Origin: Rhodococcus sp. SGAir0479
GTDB lineage: Bacteria; Actinomycetota; Actinomycetes; Mycobacteriales; Mycobacteriaceae
Direction of reading: 5' to 3'
DNA length: 64,000 nucleotides
NCBI RefSeq assembly: GCF_005484805.1
Contig: NZ_CP039432.1
Coordinates: 1,426,001-1,490,000, forward strand
Part shown: positions 32,657 through 41,241 of the stretch, one piece after another
How the letters are laid out: each line of letters opens with the position of its first letter
How positions within the stretch are numbered: the first letter of the stretch is position 1
Made by a program: the position numbers and the translations under genes
The notes under the pieces: generated by a model
Database searches by the model: none
The model's input: the letters and a program-made list of their open reading frames with translations, nothing else
Told to the model about the DNA's origin: nothing

Positions 32657-33622
32657 CTAGGGCGTCAGCACGACGGAGCCGGTGGTCCGGCGGCCCTCCA
32701 AATCCCGGTGCGCCTGCTCCGCCCGATCCAGGGGATAGCTCCCGCCCACGCGCAGCTTCAGCGTCCCCGCCGCGATCGCGTCGAGCACCGCTCCCGCCCG
32801 CCAGGTGAGCTCCTCGCGATGGCGGACGTAGTGGGCGAGCGTCGGCCTCGTCACGAACAGCGAGCCCGCGGCGTTGAGGCGCTGCAGGTCGAACGGCGGG
32901 ACGGGGCCGCTCGCGGCACCGAACAGCACCAGCGTGCCGCGGATGCGCAGCGCGTCGAGGCTCGCGTCGAAGGTGTCCCTGCCGACGCCGTCGTAGACGG
33001 CGGCGACGCCCTCGCCGCCGGTCAGCTCCCGGACCTTGTCGGCGAGCCCGTCGCCGTACCGCAGCACCCGCCAGGCGCCCGCCTCCCGCGACAACGCCTC
33101 CTTCTCGTCCGTGGAGACGGTGGTGATCACCTTGACGCCCTTGGCGGCGGCCAGCTGGGTCAACAGCAGACCCACGCCGCCGGCGCCCGCGTGCACGAGC
33201 ACCGTCTCGCCCGAACGCGCCGGATACGCGGACTCGATCAGGTAGTGCGCGGTCATGCCCTGCAGCAGCGCCGACGCCGCCAGCTCCGGGGCCACCCCGT
33301 CGGGGACGTCCACCGCAACGGCGGCAGGAACGACGACCTTCTCCGCGTAGCTGCCCGGGGCCGCGGCCCACGCCACCCGGTCGCCCACACCGAACTCGGT
33401 GACGTCGGCGCCCACGGCCTCCACCACGCCGGTGCCCTCGTCGCCGGGCACGTACGGCAGCTCGCGGGAGTAGGTGCCGTTGCGGAAGTAGGTGTCGATG
33501 AAGTTGATCCCGATCGCCTCGGTGGCCACCAGTAACTCGCCCGGGCCGGGCGCCGGGGCCGGCACCTCCGTGGGGGCGAGGACCTCGGGACCGCCGTGCT
33601 CGGATACCACGATTGCGCGCAT
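32657..33622 (-). CDS. qor: NADPH:quinone oxidoreductase, zinc-independent MDR family
   Basis: A 321-residue medium-chain dehydrogenase of the quinone oxidoreductase (zeta-crystallin) group, which reduces quinones with NADPH. It shows VGINFIDTYFRNGTY, PGDEGTGVVEAVG, and the NADPH-binding VLVHAGAGGVGLLLTQLA. Zinc-binding cysteines are absent, as expected. ATG 33622 gives the standard MRAIVVSEHGGPEVL start. The position between ctaB and ctaA is the same in M. tuberculosis (Rv1454c). Confidence 0.93.
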   Translation of the reverse strand: MRAIVVSEHGGPEVLAPTEVPAPAPGPGELLVATEAIGINFIDTYFRNGTYSRELPYVPGDEGTGVVEAVGADVTEFGVGDRVAWAAAPGSYAEKVVVPAAVAVDVPDGVAPELAASALLQGMTAHYLIESAYPARSGETVLVHAGAGGVGLLLTQLAAAKGVKVITTVSTDEKEALSREAGAWRVLRYGDGLADKVRELTGGEGVAAVYDGVGRDTFDASLDALRIRGTLVLFGAASGPVPPFDLQRLNAAGSLFVTRPTLAHYVRHREELTWRAGAVLDAIAAGTLKLRVGGSYPLDRAEQAHRDLEGRRTTGSVVLTP

Positions 33623-33692
33623 GCTCTCGTTGTACACCGCACGCGGCGCCGAGCGGCGGGACGGTCGGCGCGGTCGTTCGCGTTCCGCACAG

Positions 33693-33698
33693 TAGTCT
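33693..33698 (+). promoter_or_regulatory. -10 element implying a leaderless transcript
   Basis: TAGTCT lies exactly six nucleotides before the ATG at 33705 and there is no ribosome-binding site in the spacer. Confidence 0.55.
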
Positions 33699-33704
33699 GA
33701 GCTC

Positions 33705-34058
33705 ATGAGCACCGATACCCAGAGCACCGCTGCGGCCCCGGTCCTGCCCTCGGGCACGGTCGCCGCCATCCGCAAGTTCCTCTCCGAGCACGGTGGATCC
33801 GCCAGCGCGGTCATCCAGCCCGTGGGCCGCGCGGGCGTGCGGATCACGCTCGTCGGCGCCGACGGCATCCTCGGTGACCAGGTGGTCGACAACGTCGCCG
33901 TCGCGAACGCCGTGGTCGAGTCCTTCGACGAGATCACCGTCTCCGAGTGGGACCGCGCCCTGACGAGCGTCGCCACCCCACGCAAGGGTCACATCGCGAA
34001 GATGGCGGGCTGGGTCGCCCACCAGACGCGGTTCCCGAAGGCACGCAACGAGATCTGA
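33705..34058 (+). CDS. Conserved hypothetical protein (Rv1455-like)
   Basis: A 117-residue soluble protein with no signal or membrane segment. Visible blocks are SGTVAAIRKFLSEHGGSASAVIQPVGRAGVRITLVG and, near the end, HIAKMAGWVAHQTRFPKARNEI, both basic. Genes of this size and position occur between qor and ctaA in M. tuberculosis (Rv1455). Function is unknown; proximity to both heme A genes is suggestive only. Confidence 0.85.
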   Translation: MSTDTQSTAAAPVLPSGTVAAIRKFLSEHGGSASAVIQPVGRAGVRITLVGADGILGDQVVDNVAVANAVVESFDEITVSEWDRALTSVATPRKGHIAKMAGWVAHQTRFPKARNEI

Positions 34059-34065
34059 CACGACG

Positions 34066-34107
34066 GAAGGCCGGGGCCCCTGCGGTGACGCAGGAGCCCC
34101 GGCCTTC
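34066..34107. terminator. Bidirectional terminator
   Basis: The outer arms GAAGGCCGGGGC (34066-34077) and GCCCCGGCCTTC (34096-34107) pair perfectly. An inner CCTGCG/CGCAGG helix closes on GTGA. It separates the Rv1455-like gene from convergent ctaA. Confidence 0.88.
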
Positions 34108-34124
34108 GGCGTTCGTGCGGGAGG

Positions 34125-35099
34125 TCAGGCCGGTGCGACGGCCTCGGTCTCGGTCCGGTCCGCGGCGGGCACGCGGATGCGGCCGGCGGCATACAGGGCG
34201 GCGGTCGCGGCGGTGCAGGCGCCGGCGAGGGCCACGTGGATCGTGACGAGCGCGGCGGGCACGTGCGTCCAGAACTGCACGAGGCCCACGCAGGCCTGCG
34301 CGACGACCAGCGCGATGACGACCTTCAGCCGCAGCTTCACCGCGGCGCTCGCACCGACGGCGTACAGCCCGAATCCGAGGCCGACCAGCAGCGCCAGGTA
34401 GCCGACCAGCAGTTCGGCGTGCAGGTGCACCAGGTTCGTGATGTCGAGATCGAGGCGTTCGACCGTGCGTTCGGGGTTCTTGTCGCCCGCGTGCGGTCCC
34501 GCCCCGGTCACCATGGTTCCGGCGACGAGGGTGCCCGCGAGAGCGACGCCGGTGAGCGCGGTGAGCCGGCTCAGCGGCCGGGGCACCGTGGTGATCTCGA
34601 CACCGCCGTCGGGCTGGTCGATCTTGTGGTACAGCATTACCGACAGCCACACCATCGCCATCGAGACCAGCAGATGCAGCGCAACAGTCCACCAGAGCAG
34701 TCCGGTGAGCACGGTGATGCCGCCGAGGACGGCCTGCGCGACGGTCGACAGCGGCATCAGCCACGCGTAGACCAGCACCTCCCGCCGCCGTGCGGCGCGG
34801 GTGACGGCCAGCACCACGGCGGCGGCCGTCGCGACCACCAGGAAGGTGAGCAGGCGGTTACCGAACTCGATGGCCTGGTGGAACCACGGCGCGGTCGACG
34901 ACGACGTCGGGACGAAGCTGCCCGGGTAGCACTGCGGCCACGTGGTGCAGCCCAGACCGGACGCGGTCACCCGGACCACCGAGCCGGTGACCGCGATGCC
35001 GCCCTGCGAGACGATCACCGCGACGGCGATCCACTTCTGGACCGCCAGGGACGGCAGCGGCAGTCGGTTGACCAGGTTCACAAACCCGCGATACAGCAC
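34125..35099 (-). CDS. ctaA: Heme A synthase
   Basis: Oxidises the methyl group of heme O to a formyl, giving heme A for cytochrome aa3. The 324-residue protein has eight membrane helices in two four-helix halves. Candidate heme-binding histidines occur in WFHQAIEFGNR, TVALHLLVSM, LVHLHAEL and LVTIHVALAG. A cysteine pair in GCTTWPQCYPGS lies in the first extracellular loop, as in other Gram-positive CtaA. GTG 35099 is probably leaderless. Confidence 0.93.
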   Translation of the reverse strand: MLYRGFVNLVNRLPLPSLAVQKWIAVAVIVSQGGIAVTGSVVRVTASGLGCTTWPQCYPGSFVPTSSSTAPWFHQAIEFGNRLLTFLVVATAAAVVLAVTRAARRREVLVYAWLMPLSTVAQAVLGGITVLTGLLWWTVALHLLVSMAMVWLSVMLYHKIDQPDGGVEITTVPRPLSRLTALTGVALAGTLVAGTMVTGAGPHAGDKNPERTVERLDLDITNLVHLHAELLVGYLALLVGLGFGLYAVGASAAVKLRLKVVIALVVAQACVGLVQFWTHVPAALVTIHVALAGACTAATAALYAAGRIRVPAADRTETEAVAPA

Positions 35100-35105
35100 G
35101 CCACG

Positions 35106-35111
35106 ATGGTA
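35106..35111 (-). promoter_or_regulatory. -10 element implying a leaderless ctaA transcript
   Basis: The minus strand reads TACCAT, then six nucleotides (CGTGGC), then the GTG start of ctaA. Confidence 0.5.
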
Positions 35112-35205
35112 GAGGGCCGTCCACTACGTGGTGTAGTTGGGGTTCCGTTGCCCTCCGGAAACGTGCAGGTCCGGGGCGGGTCCGGGACAGCGCCCGAGGT
35201 GCACG

Positions 35206-36762
35206 TCACGAACCCGCCGACCCGCCCGAGCCGCTGCCGGCGGGCTCGACCGAGACGATGCCCGAGATGGTGCCCTGCATGTACCTGCCGTCGGCGGTGA
35301 CCAGCGCCGACATCTGGAGGGTGTCGCCCAGCAGGGTCCCGGTCACCGTTCTCGTGGTCTTCACCGCTCCGGTCCCGGGGTCGACGACGGCGTAGGCGAA
35401 GCCGTCCAGGGGCGTCGTCACGTCGAGCCCCTCCCGGACCATGGTGTAGATGTTCCCGTCGGTGATGGACAGGTGCGGTACGGCCGCGCTGCGGACCTGG
35501 TTCTGCCACACCGTCGTGCAACCCTGGCCGTCGGCGTCGACGTCTACCCGCGTCATGCCGCCGCGGAACGGCGCCGACGGGGGCACCGCGGGGCCGGCGC
35601 CGGCGGGGACCGTCGGGTACGGGTAGCCGTAAGTGCTCGCGACGAACACCGAGCGGCCGATGCCGATGGGCGAGTTCTCGCTGCCGCTGCCGGACCCGGT
35701 GCTGCCGCTCACGCTGCCCGACAGGCTCCCGGCCGATCCGCTGCTGCTGCCGGCGGCGTCACCCGGGGGCAGTACGGGCTCCTTGCAGATCTCGTCGCCG
35801 GTGGCGGACCGGTACACGAGCAGGTTGACCTGTCCGTCGGCGTTGTCGACGATCGTCATGTACTCCGAGCCGGTGACGGGGCCGAAGTAGGTGGGAGTGG
35901 AGCCGGTGCCCCAACTGAGCTGCCCGGGCTTGCGGGCGGAACCGCGGTCGTACGGCCGCCGCCAGTCGATGTACGGCTGCGCGTCCGGCCCGGCGCCCAG
36001 ATGGTAGGTGGCGTGCGTCGTGGCTACGGCGGTGCCGTCGACCGAGGTGGAGATGCTGTTCTGCACCTGCTCGCCCTCGGGGAGTGCGACCGTGCGCGCG
36101 GTGCCGGCCGCGTCGACCGTCCCGACGATGCCGCCACCGGTTGCGAACCAGACGTTGCCGTCCCAGTCGGGCGCGAGCCCGGTGACGTTGTCCCCGTCCG
36201 GGATCGCCGAGGTCAGGTCGACGCTGGAGTCGACGGTCAGCTGCCAGTTGCCGTGCACCTGCGTGTGCCCGATCCGGAGCAGGTGCCGGGTGCCGTCGAC
36301 CACGACGAGCCGGTCCGCGGAATCGAGGTAGGCGTACACGCCGCCGAGCAGGCTGCCCTTGGTCAGCGGGAGCTGCGCGAGGGTGCCGCCGACGGGGAAC
36401 GTCGAGGCGGCCGGGTCCAGCAGGTGCACGGTGGGGTTCTGGCCGATCATCGTCGTGCACAGGGCCACGACGAGGCCGTCCGCTCCTTGCAGCAGCGTGG
36501 GGCATGCGGACGCGAGCGGATACTGCGCGATCGAGACCGGGCCGGTACCGGGGCCGGCCAGTGCGGTCGCGTCGGACGAGCCCGCGTCGCCGTGCATCGT
36601 CGAGGTGCCGTCCGGACCGAGGTGCGGGTTGGGCGGCGCCAGCGGCCCCCAGGCCGGGTCGGCGGAGGCGGTCATCGGCGCGAAGGCCAGCGCGAGCGCC
36701 CCGCACGCAGCGAGGGAGGTGCGACGGAATCCGCTGATCGGGGGAAAGGTCACGGCGCCCAT
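35206..36762 (-). CDS. Secreted protein of unknown function, probable beta-rich repeat (propeller-like) fold
   Basis: A 518-residue protein with a clear signal peptide (RRTSLAACGALALAFA then MTASA before DPAWGP). Start ATG 36762 precedes it directly. The mature chain has repeated short blocks ending in D-G or D-N turns (DSADRLVVVDG, DWDGNVWFATGGG, STSVDGTAVATT, ITDGNIYTMV, GTGAVKTT), which resemble beta-propeller blades. A linker of about 25 Gly and Ser residues near position 335-360 divides it. Three cysteine pairs could form disulfides. I do not recognise a family. It sits between ctaA and an ABC exporter, where M. tuberculosis has no gene. The stop is 106 nt before ctaA. Confidence 0.8.
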   Translation of the reverse strand: MGAVTFPPISGFRRTSLAACGALALAFAPMTASADPAWGPLAPPNPHLGPDGTSTMHGDAGSSDATALAGPGTGPVSIAQYPLASACPTLLQGADGLVVALCTTMIGQNPTVHLLDPAASTFPVGGTLAQLPLTKGSLLGGVYAYLDSADRLVVVDGTRHLLRIGHTQVHGNWQLTVDSSVDLTSAIPDGDNVTGLAPDWDGNVWFATGGGIVGTVDAAGTARTVALPEGEQVQNSISTSVDGTAVATTHATYHLGAGPDAQPYIDWRRPYDRGSARKPGQLSWGTGSTPTYFGPVTGSEYMTIVDNADGQVNLLVYRSATGDEICKEPVLPPGDAAGSSSGSAGSLSGSVSGSTGSGSGSENSPIGIGRSVFVASTYGYPYPTVPAGAGPAVPPSAPFRGGMTRVDVDADGQGCTTVWQNQVRSAAVPHLSITDGNIYTMVREGLDVTTPLDGFAYAVVDPGTGAVKTTRTVTGTLLGDTLQMSALVTADGRYMQGTISGIVSVEPAGSGSGGSAGS

Positions 36763-36838
36763 TGTGGTACCGGACGGTCGTTCGGGGGAGCGTTTCGCCC
36801 GACATGCGCCGAAAGACCGGGCTGGACCGGCGGGGGGC

Positions 36839-37630
36839 TCAGGTGAATTTGAACGTGCGGGTGGCCACGAACCCGGCCACCGCCGCCCACGCCGCGAGGA
36901 TCGCGACACACACGATGTTGATGCTGCCCGAGGTGGCGTCCTCGAGCGCCTGGGCGAGCGCGCCGGACGGGACCAGCTGGGCGCCCACCCGCACGCCCGC
37001 GTGCAGATCGTCGGCGAAGACGACGCTGCCGACGCCGGCCATCGCGAACCACAGGATGTTCGCGAGCGCCAGCACGATCTCGGCGCGCAACGTGCCGCCG
37101 AGGAGCAGCCCGAGCGCGGCGAAGGTCACGGTTCCCAGCGCGATCACCACCGCACCCAGCACGAGCCCCAGCGCGCTGGGCCGCCACCCCAACGCGGCAC
37201 CGATGGCGCCGAGCAGGACGGTCTGCAGCGCGACCACGATGACGACCGCGGCGCTCTTGCCGGCGATGATGCCCCAGCGCGGAAGGGGAGTGGCGCCGAG
37301 GCGTTTGAGCGCGCCGTACCGGCGGTCGAAACCGACGGCGATCGCCTGACCGGTGAAGGCGGTCGACATGATGGCGACCATCATCACCGCCGGAACGATG
37401 GTGTCGACACGCTCGGTACCGAAGTCGCCGATCGGCAGCAAGGTCAGGCCGATCAGCAGCGTGATCGGGATGAACATCGTGATCAGCAGCTGCTCGCCGT
37501 TGCGCAGCAGCAACGTCAGTTCGAGCCGGGTCTGCGCGGCCAGCATGCGGGCGGGCGGGGCCGGCTGCGGGCGCGGGGAGAAGGTGCCGTCGGCGAAGCG
37601 GTTGTCGGCGAGGCGGTCGTGGTGCGTCAT
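36839..37630 (-). CDS. ABC exporter permease (ABC-2 type)
   Basis: A 263-residue integral membrane protein with six helices from about residue 48 onward, typical of ABC-2 permeases such as drug or polymer exporters. The FDRRYGALKRLGATPLPRW segment is the usual cytoplasmic coupling region. ATG 37630 has AGGGG 6 nt upstream; ATG 37636 overlaps the ATPase stop and is an alternative. It pairs with the ATPase directly upstream. The pair matches Rv1457c-Rv1458c in M. tuberculosis, whose substrate is not established as far as I know. Confidence 0.9.
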   Translation of the reverse strand: MTHHDRLADNRFADGTFSPRPQPAPPARMLAAQTRLELTLLLRNGEQLLITMFIPITLLIGLTLLPIGDFGTERVDTIVPAVMMVAIMSTAFTGQAIAVGFDRRYGALKRLGATPLPRWGIIAGKSAAVVIVVALQTVLLGAIGAALGWRPSALGLVLGAVVIALGTVTFAALGLLLGGTLRAEIVLALANILWFAMAGVGSVVFADDLHAGVRVGAQLVPSGALAQALEDATSGSINIVCVAILAAWAAVAGFVATRTFKFT

Positions 37631-37632
37631 GC

Positions 37633-38589
37633 TCATCCCCTGAGGTCCCGTCCCGTGAGTTCGAGGAAGACGTCCTCGAGTCGGCGCTGGTCGACCCGGA
37701 TCTCCGTGGCCAGCGCGTCCTGCCCTGCGCACCACGACGTCACCGCGGCAACCACGTGCGGGTCGATCGTGCCGCGCACGACGTAGTCGCCGGGTGCGGT
37801 CTCCTGCACCTGGAAGTCGGTCGGCAGCGCGGCCTGCAGCGGTGCCAGGTCCAGTCCCGCCGGGGCCACCAGGCTGAGCCGGCCCTCGGCGCCCGTGCGG
37901 GTCACTTCGGACGGCGTGCCCGACGCGACGATCCGGCCGTGGTCGATGATGACCAGTTCGTCGGCCAGTTCCTCGGCCTCGTCCATCAGATGGGTGGTCA
38001 GCAGCACGCTGACCCCGTCGCGGCGCAGCGCGTCGATCAGTTCCCACACGAGCAGTCGCGCCTGGGCGTCGAGCCCGGCGGTCGGTTCGTCGAGGAACAC
38101 CAGTTCGGGGCGGCCCACGAGCGCACACGCGAGCGCGAGCCGCTGCTGCTGCCCGCCCGAGAGCCGGCGGTAGGGCGTGCGGCGGGCGTCTTGCAACCCG
38201 AGGCTGCGCAGCAACCATTCCGGGTCGAGCGGGTCGGCGGAGTAGGACGCGACGAGGTCGAGCATCTCGCCGGCCTTGGAGCCGGGGTAGGCGCCGCCAC
38301 CCTGGAGCATGACGCCGATGCGGGGCCGGAGCGCGGCGGACTGGGTGATCGGGTCGAGGCCCAGGACACGGACGGACCCGGCGTCGGGGGAGACGAAGCC
38401 CTCACACATCTCGACCGTGGTGGTCTTGCCCGCGCCGTTGGGGCCGAGCAGGGCCAGCACCTGCGCTCGTTCGAGGGTCAGATCGAGTGCGTCCACGGCG
38501 CGGACCGTGCCGAACGACTTGACGACGCCGCTGAGCTGTACCGCGGGTGAACCCTTGCGTGACGTCGTCTCCGACGCGCTGACAATCAC
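37633..38589 (-). CDS. ABC exporter ATP-binding protein
   Basis: A 318-residue ATPase of the ABC-2 exporter type. It shows Walker A LLGPNGAGKTTT, the Q-loop VMLQGGGAYP, signature RLSGGQQQRLALA, Walker B LVFLDEPTAGLD and the H-loop TTHLMDEAEELAD. The last ~100 residues form the C-terminal domain common in drug or antibiotic exporters. GTG 38589 follows TAGGCT by 8 nt, so it may be leaderless. It is probably co-transcribed with the permease; mptB lies 27 nt upstream. Confidence 0.93.
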   Translation of the reverse strand: MIVSASETTSRKGSPAVQLSGVVKSFGTVRAVDALDLTLERAQVLALLGPNGAGKTTTVEMCEGFVSPDAGSVRVLGLDPITQSAALRPRIGVMLQGGGAYPGSKAGEMLDLVASYSADPLDPEWLLRSLGLQDARRTPYRRLSGGQQQRLALACALVGRPELVFLDEPTAGLDAQARLLVWELIDALRRDGVSVLLTTHLMDEAEELADELVIIDHGRIVASGTPSEVTRTGAEGRLSLVAPAGLDLAPLQAALPTDFQVQETAPGDYVVRGTIDPHVVAAVTSWCAGQDALATEIRVDQRRLEDVFLELTGRDLRG

Positions 38590-38616
38590 GATGTACCAGC
38601 CTAAGCCCCGGACCGA

Positions 38617-40305
38617 TCAGGCCTGTGCGGTGGTCCCGGGCTGCGGACGCCAGAGCAGCCGATTACGTGTGGCGATGATCAGCACGATGCTGGCGATGGC
38701 GGTGGCCACCGCGGCCTGCACGATCATGAACGGCTCGTACTCGGCGCCGTTGGGCATGAGGATGACGCTGACGAACGACGAGAATGCGATCGTCGGGATC
38801 CGGAAGACCGGGCGTGTGGCCCAGGCGGCGAGCGGGATCACCGCCCACAGCAGATACCACGGCTGCACCACCGGGAACAGCAGCACGATCGCGCCGAGGG
38901 ACACGCCCAGCGCCCCGACCGGGTGGATCCGGCCGACCAGCACGGCCACCAGCATGCGCAGCGTGATGAACGCCGCGATCAGCGACGCGATGGGCCGGGT
39001 GAGGCTGAGCACCGCGGTGGTGTGGTCGCCGAGGCCGAGCAGCACCCCGACCAGGCCGGTGCCGAGGCCCAGCAGCGTGGGCACCGACATCCAACTGCGC
39101 ACCTCGGTGGCCGTTCCGAGGGTTTGCGTCCACCCCATGCCGAGCCCGCTCGCGATACTGACGAAGACCGTCACGGCGACCGTCACGGCGCCCAACAGCA
39201 GTGCCGCCGACACCAGCGCCTTGAGATTGGCCCCCCAGCGACGGGCGAGCGCCATGCCCACGAAACCGAGAGCCAGCAGCGACGGGATCTTGATCGTCGA
39301 CGACAACGCGACGAGCGTCGCGCCCGCCAGCAGTAGGACGAGCGCGCGCCCGCGGATCGGGCCGGTTCCCTCCACCGCGCGCAACGCCAGCTCGACGCCC
39401 GCGAGCATGAGCCCGATCATGAGGGCCTCGTTGTGGATGCCGGCCACCAGATGGAAGAGCACCAGCGGGTTCGCGGCGCCGAGCCACAGCGCGCTCACGC
39501 TCGAGACGCCGCAGCGTCGGGCCAGTCGCGGCAGCGCCCACACGATCATGCCGACGCCCGCGAGGGCGAGCAGCCGGTGCAGGAAGATTCCGGCCACGAT
39601 GTTGTCGCCGGTGAGCCACGTGATCCCGCGCCCCATCCACAGGAACAGCGGGCCGTAGGGGGCCGGGGTGTCGCGCCAGATGTTCGGCACGGTGCGGGTC
39701 AGCACGTGGTCGACGCCGAGGGCGCCGGCGGGACCGATCTCGTACGGGTCGAGGCCGCGGGCGGTGATCTCGCTCTGGGCCAGGTACGAGTACACGTCGC
39801 GGCTGAACATGGGCGGTGCGACGGTGAGCGGGATCGTCCACAGCAGCAGGGTGCGGTCGAGCTGGGAACGGCTGAGCTGACGCAGCGCCCGGCCGCCGCG
39901 CATGCTGCCCACGGCGAACCGCCCGAGCAGCAGCCAGGCCAGCACCACCATGACAGTGCCGGTCATCGCCATGGCCAGCGTGGAACTGCCCATCCGAGCG
40001 GGCAGGCCGAGCACGCGCAGGCCTGCCACCGGGTTCTGCAGGACCGGCTGCGCGCCCGCGCCGAGCGCGCCGATCGCCATGAGCACGGCGCCGGTCGCGC
40101 CGAACAGCCGGATCCAGTGCAGCTGCCGGTTCTCGCGGGCGTCGAGGCCCGGTGCCTCCGCTTCGTCCCCGTGGAGCGCGTCGGCTACCGACGGACGCGG
40201 GGAGCGCCCGTCGACGCCGAGCGCGCGCTTGGCGAACGCCTTCGCCCGATCGACCCCGGATCGAGCCGGGGCGTCCGACTCGTGATCCATCTCGGTCTGC
40301 GGCAC
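38617..40305 (-). CDS. mptB: Polyprenol-phosphomannose-dependent alpha-1,6-mannosyltransferase MptB
   Basis: A GT-C type glycosyltransferase that extends the alpha-1,6-mannan core of lipomannan, using polyprenyl phosphomannose on the outer face of the membrane. The 562-residue protein has about 13 membrane helices after a charged ~60-residue cytoplasmic N-terminus. The first large external loop carries FSRDVYSYLAQSEITARGLDPYE, with the Asp and Glu typical of the GT-C acidic motif, then PNIWRDTPAPYGPLFL. GTG 40305 follows TACGCT by 7 nt, suggesting a leaderless start; ATG 40290 is an alternative. It is divergent from sufR, as Rv1459c is in M. tuberculosis. Confidence 0.9.
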   Translation of the reverse strand: MPQTEMDHESDAPARSGVDRAKAFAKRALGVDGRSPRPSVADALHGDEAEAPGLDARENRQLHWIRLFGATGAVLMAIGALGAGAQPVLQNPVAGLRVLGLPARMGSSTLAMAMTGTVMVVLAWLLLGRFAVGSMRGGRALRQLSRSQLDRTLLLWTIPLTVAPPMFSRDVYSYLAQSEITARGLDPYEIGPAGALGVDHVLTRTVPNIWRDTPAPYGPLFLWMGRGITWLTGDNIVAGIFLHRLLALAGVGMIVWALPRLARRCGVSSVSALWLGAANPLVLFHLVAGIHNEALMIGLMLAGVELALRAVEGTGPIRGRALVLLLAGATLVALSSTIKIPSLLALGFVGMALARRWGANLKALVSAALLLGAVTVAVTVFVSIASGLGMGWTQTLGTATEVRSWMSVPTLLGLGTGLVGVLLGLGDHTTAVLSLTRPIASLIAAFITLRMLVAVLVGRIHPVGALGVSLGAIVLLFPVVQPWYLLWAVIPLAAWATRPVFRIPTIAFSSFVSVILMPNGAEYEPFMIVQAAVATAIASIVLIIATRNRLLWRPQPGTTAQA

Positions 40306-40361
40306 ACGGAGCAGCGTAGCGGGGCGCGCGATATGCCCCGAGCACCCCGATCGTGAGGGTT

Positions 40362-40374
40362 CACACTCGGTGTG
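40362..40374. promoter_or_regulatory. Inverted repeat upstream of sufR
   Basis: CACAC-TCG-GTGTG is a perfect 5-bp inverted repeat preceded by T. It sits about 60 nt upstream of the stronger TCACA/TGTGA site on the sufR start and resembles it, so it may be a second SufR contact. Confidence 0.45.
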
Positions 40375-40422
40375 GGCTCTATTACACAGGGGACCCTTCG
40401 TGGACCGGGGCGACGAATTCCG

Positions 40423-40439
40423 TCACACTGGTGTTGTGA
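40423..40439. promoter_or_regulatory. Probable SufR operator overlapping the sufR start codon
   Basis: TCACA-N7-TGTGA spans the sufR GTG (40436-40438). It contains ACACT-N5-TGTGA, the form I recall being reported for SufR binding upstream of the mycobacterial suf operon. Holo-SufR bound here would block the operon, relieved when its cluster is lost. Confidence 0.65.
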
Positions 40440-41182
40440 AATCGGAAGCGACCCGCCGTTTGCGTCAGGAAGGCGCAGGTCAGACGCCTGCGCAGTCCGG
40501 CGTCAATTCGTCGCTGCCGGTGACCGGACCGCACGAGGGTCACACCCGAGCCGCGATCGTCCAGCTCCTCGTCGAGGAGGGCCCGATCTCGGCCACCGAT
40601 ATCGGCGCGCGGTTGGGCCTCAGTGCGGCCGGTGTCCGCCGGCATCTCGATGTCCTCATCGAAGCCGGTGAGGCGCAGGAGGCCAGTGCGGCCAGCTGGC
40701 GGCAGCGGGGACGCGGACGCCCCGCGAAACTGTTCCAGATCACGGCGGCCGGCCGGGGCAAGCTCGGGCACACCTACGACGATCTCGCCGGCGCCGCGAT
40801 GCGCCAGCTCCGCGAGATCGGCGGCGACGCGGCGATCGAGGACTTCGCCCGCCGTCGGGTGCAGTCCATCGTCGGTGCCGTCGCTCCGGTCCGGGACGAC
40901 GAACCGACCGCTGTGGAGTCGACGGCGGAGGAGATCGCGGACGCGTTCACCTCGGCGGGCTTCGCGGCCTCGATTCGCCCGGTCGGCAACGGCGTGCAGA
41001 TCTGTCAGCACCACTGCCCGGTGTCGCACGTCGCCGAGGAGTTCCCCGAACTGTGCGAGGCCGAGCAGCGGGCGTTCACCGAACTGCTCGGGCGCCACGT
41101 CCAACGGCTGGCGACCATCGCGAACGGCGACTGCGCCTGCACCACCCACGTTCCGCTCGCGTTACCCCGAAAGACCCCATAG
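40436..41182 (+). CDS. sufR: Iron-sulfur cluster-sensing repressor SufR
   Basis: A 248-residue ArsR/DeoR-like winged-helix regulator that senses Fe-S status and represses the suf operon when its own cluster is present. The DNA-binding domain (about 35-115) contains [24 protein letters not shown] and the wing [10 protein letters not shown]. The cluster-binding region has Cys190, Cys194 and Cys207 in CQHHC and the following ELCEAEQ, with Cys233 and Cys235 further on. GTG 40436 gives the usual short basic N-terminus; a GTG at 40370 would add 22 residues and run through the operator. It heads the suf operon. Confidence 0.94.
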   Translation: MKSEATRRLRQEGAGQTPAQSGVNSSLPVTGPHEGHTRAAIVQLLVEEGPISATDIGARLGLSAAGVRRHLDVLIEAGEAQEASAASWRQRGRGRPAKLFQITAAGRGKLGHTYDDLAGAAMRQLREIGGDAAIEDFARRRVQSIVGAVAPVRDDEPTAVESTAEEIADAFTSAGFAASIRPVGNGVQICQHHCPVSHVAEEFPELCEAEQRAFTELLGRHVQRLATIANGDCACTTHVPLALPRKTP

Positions 41183-41241
41183 ATGTTCTCTCCGGTGAAC
41201 AGCTCACACCGGTACGCAACAAGACTCCGGAAGGAGCTCGC

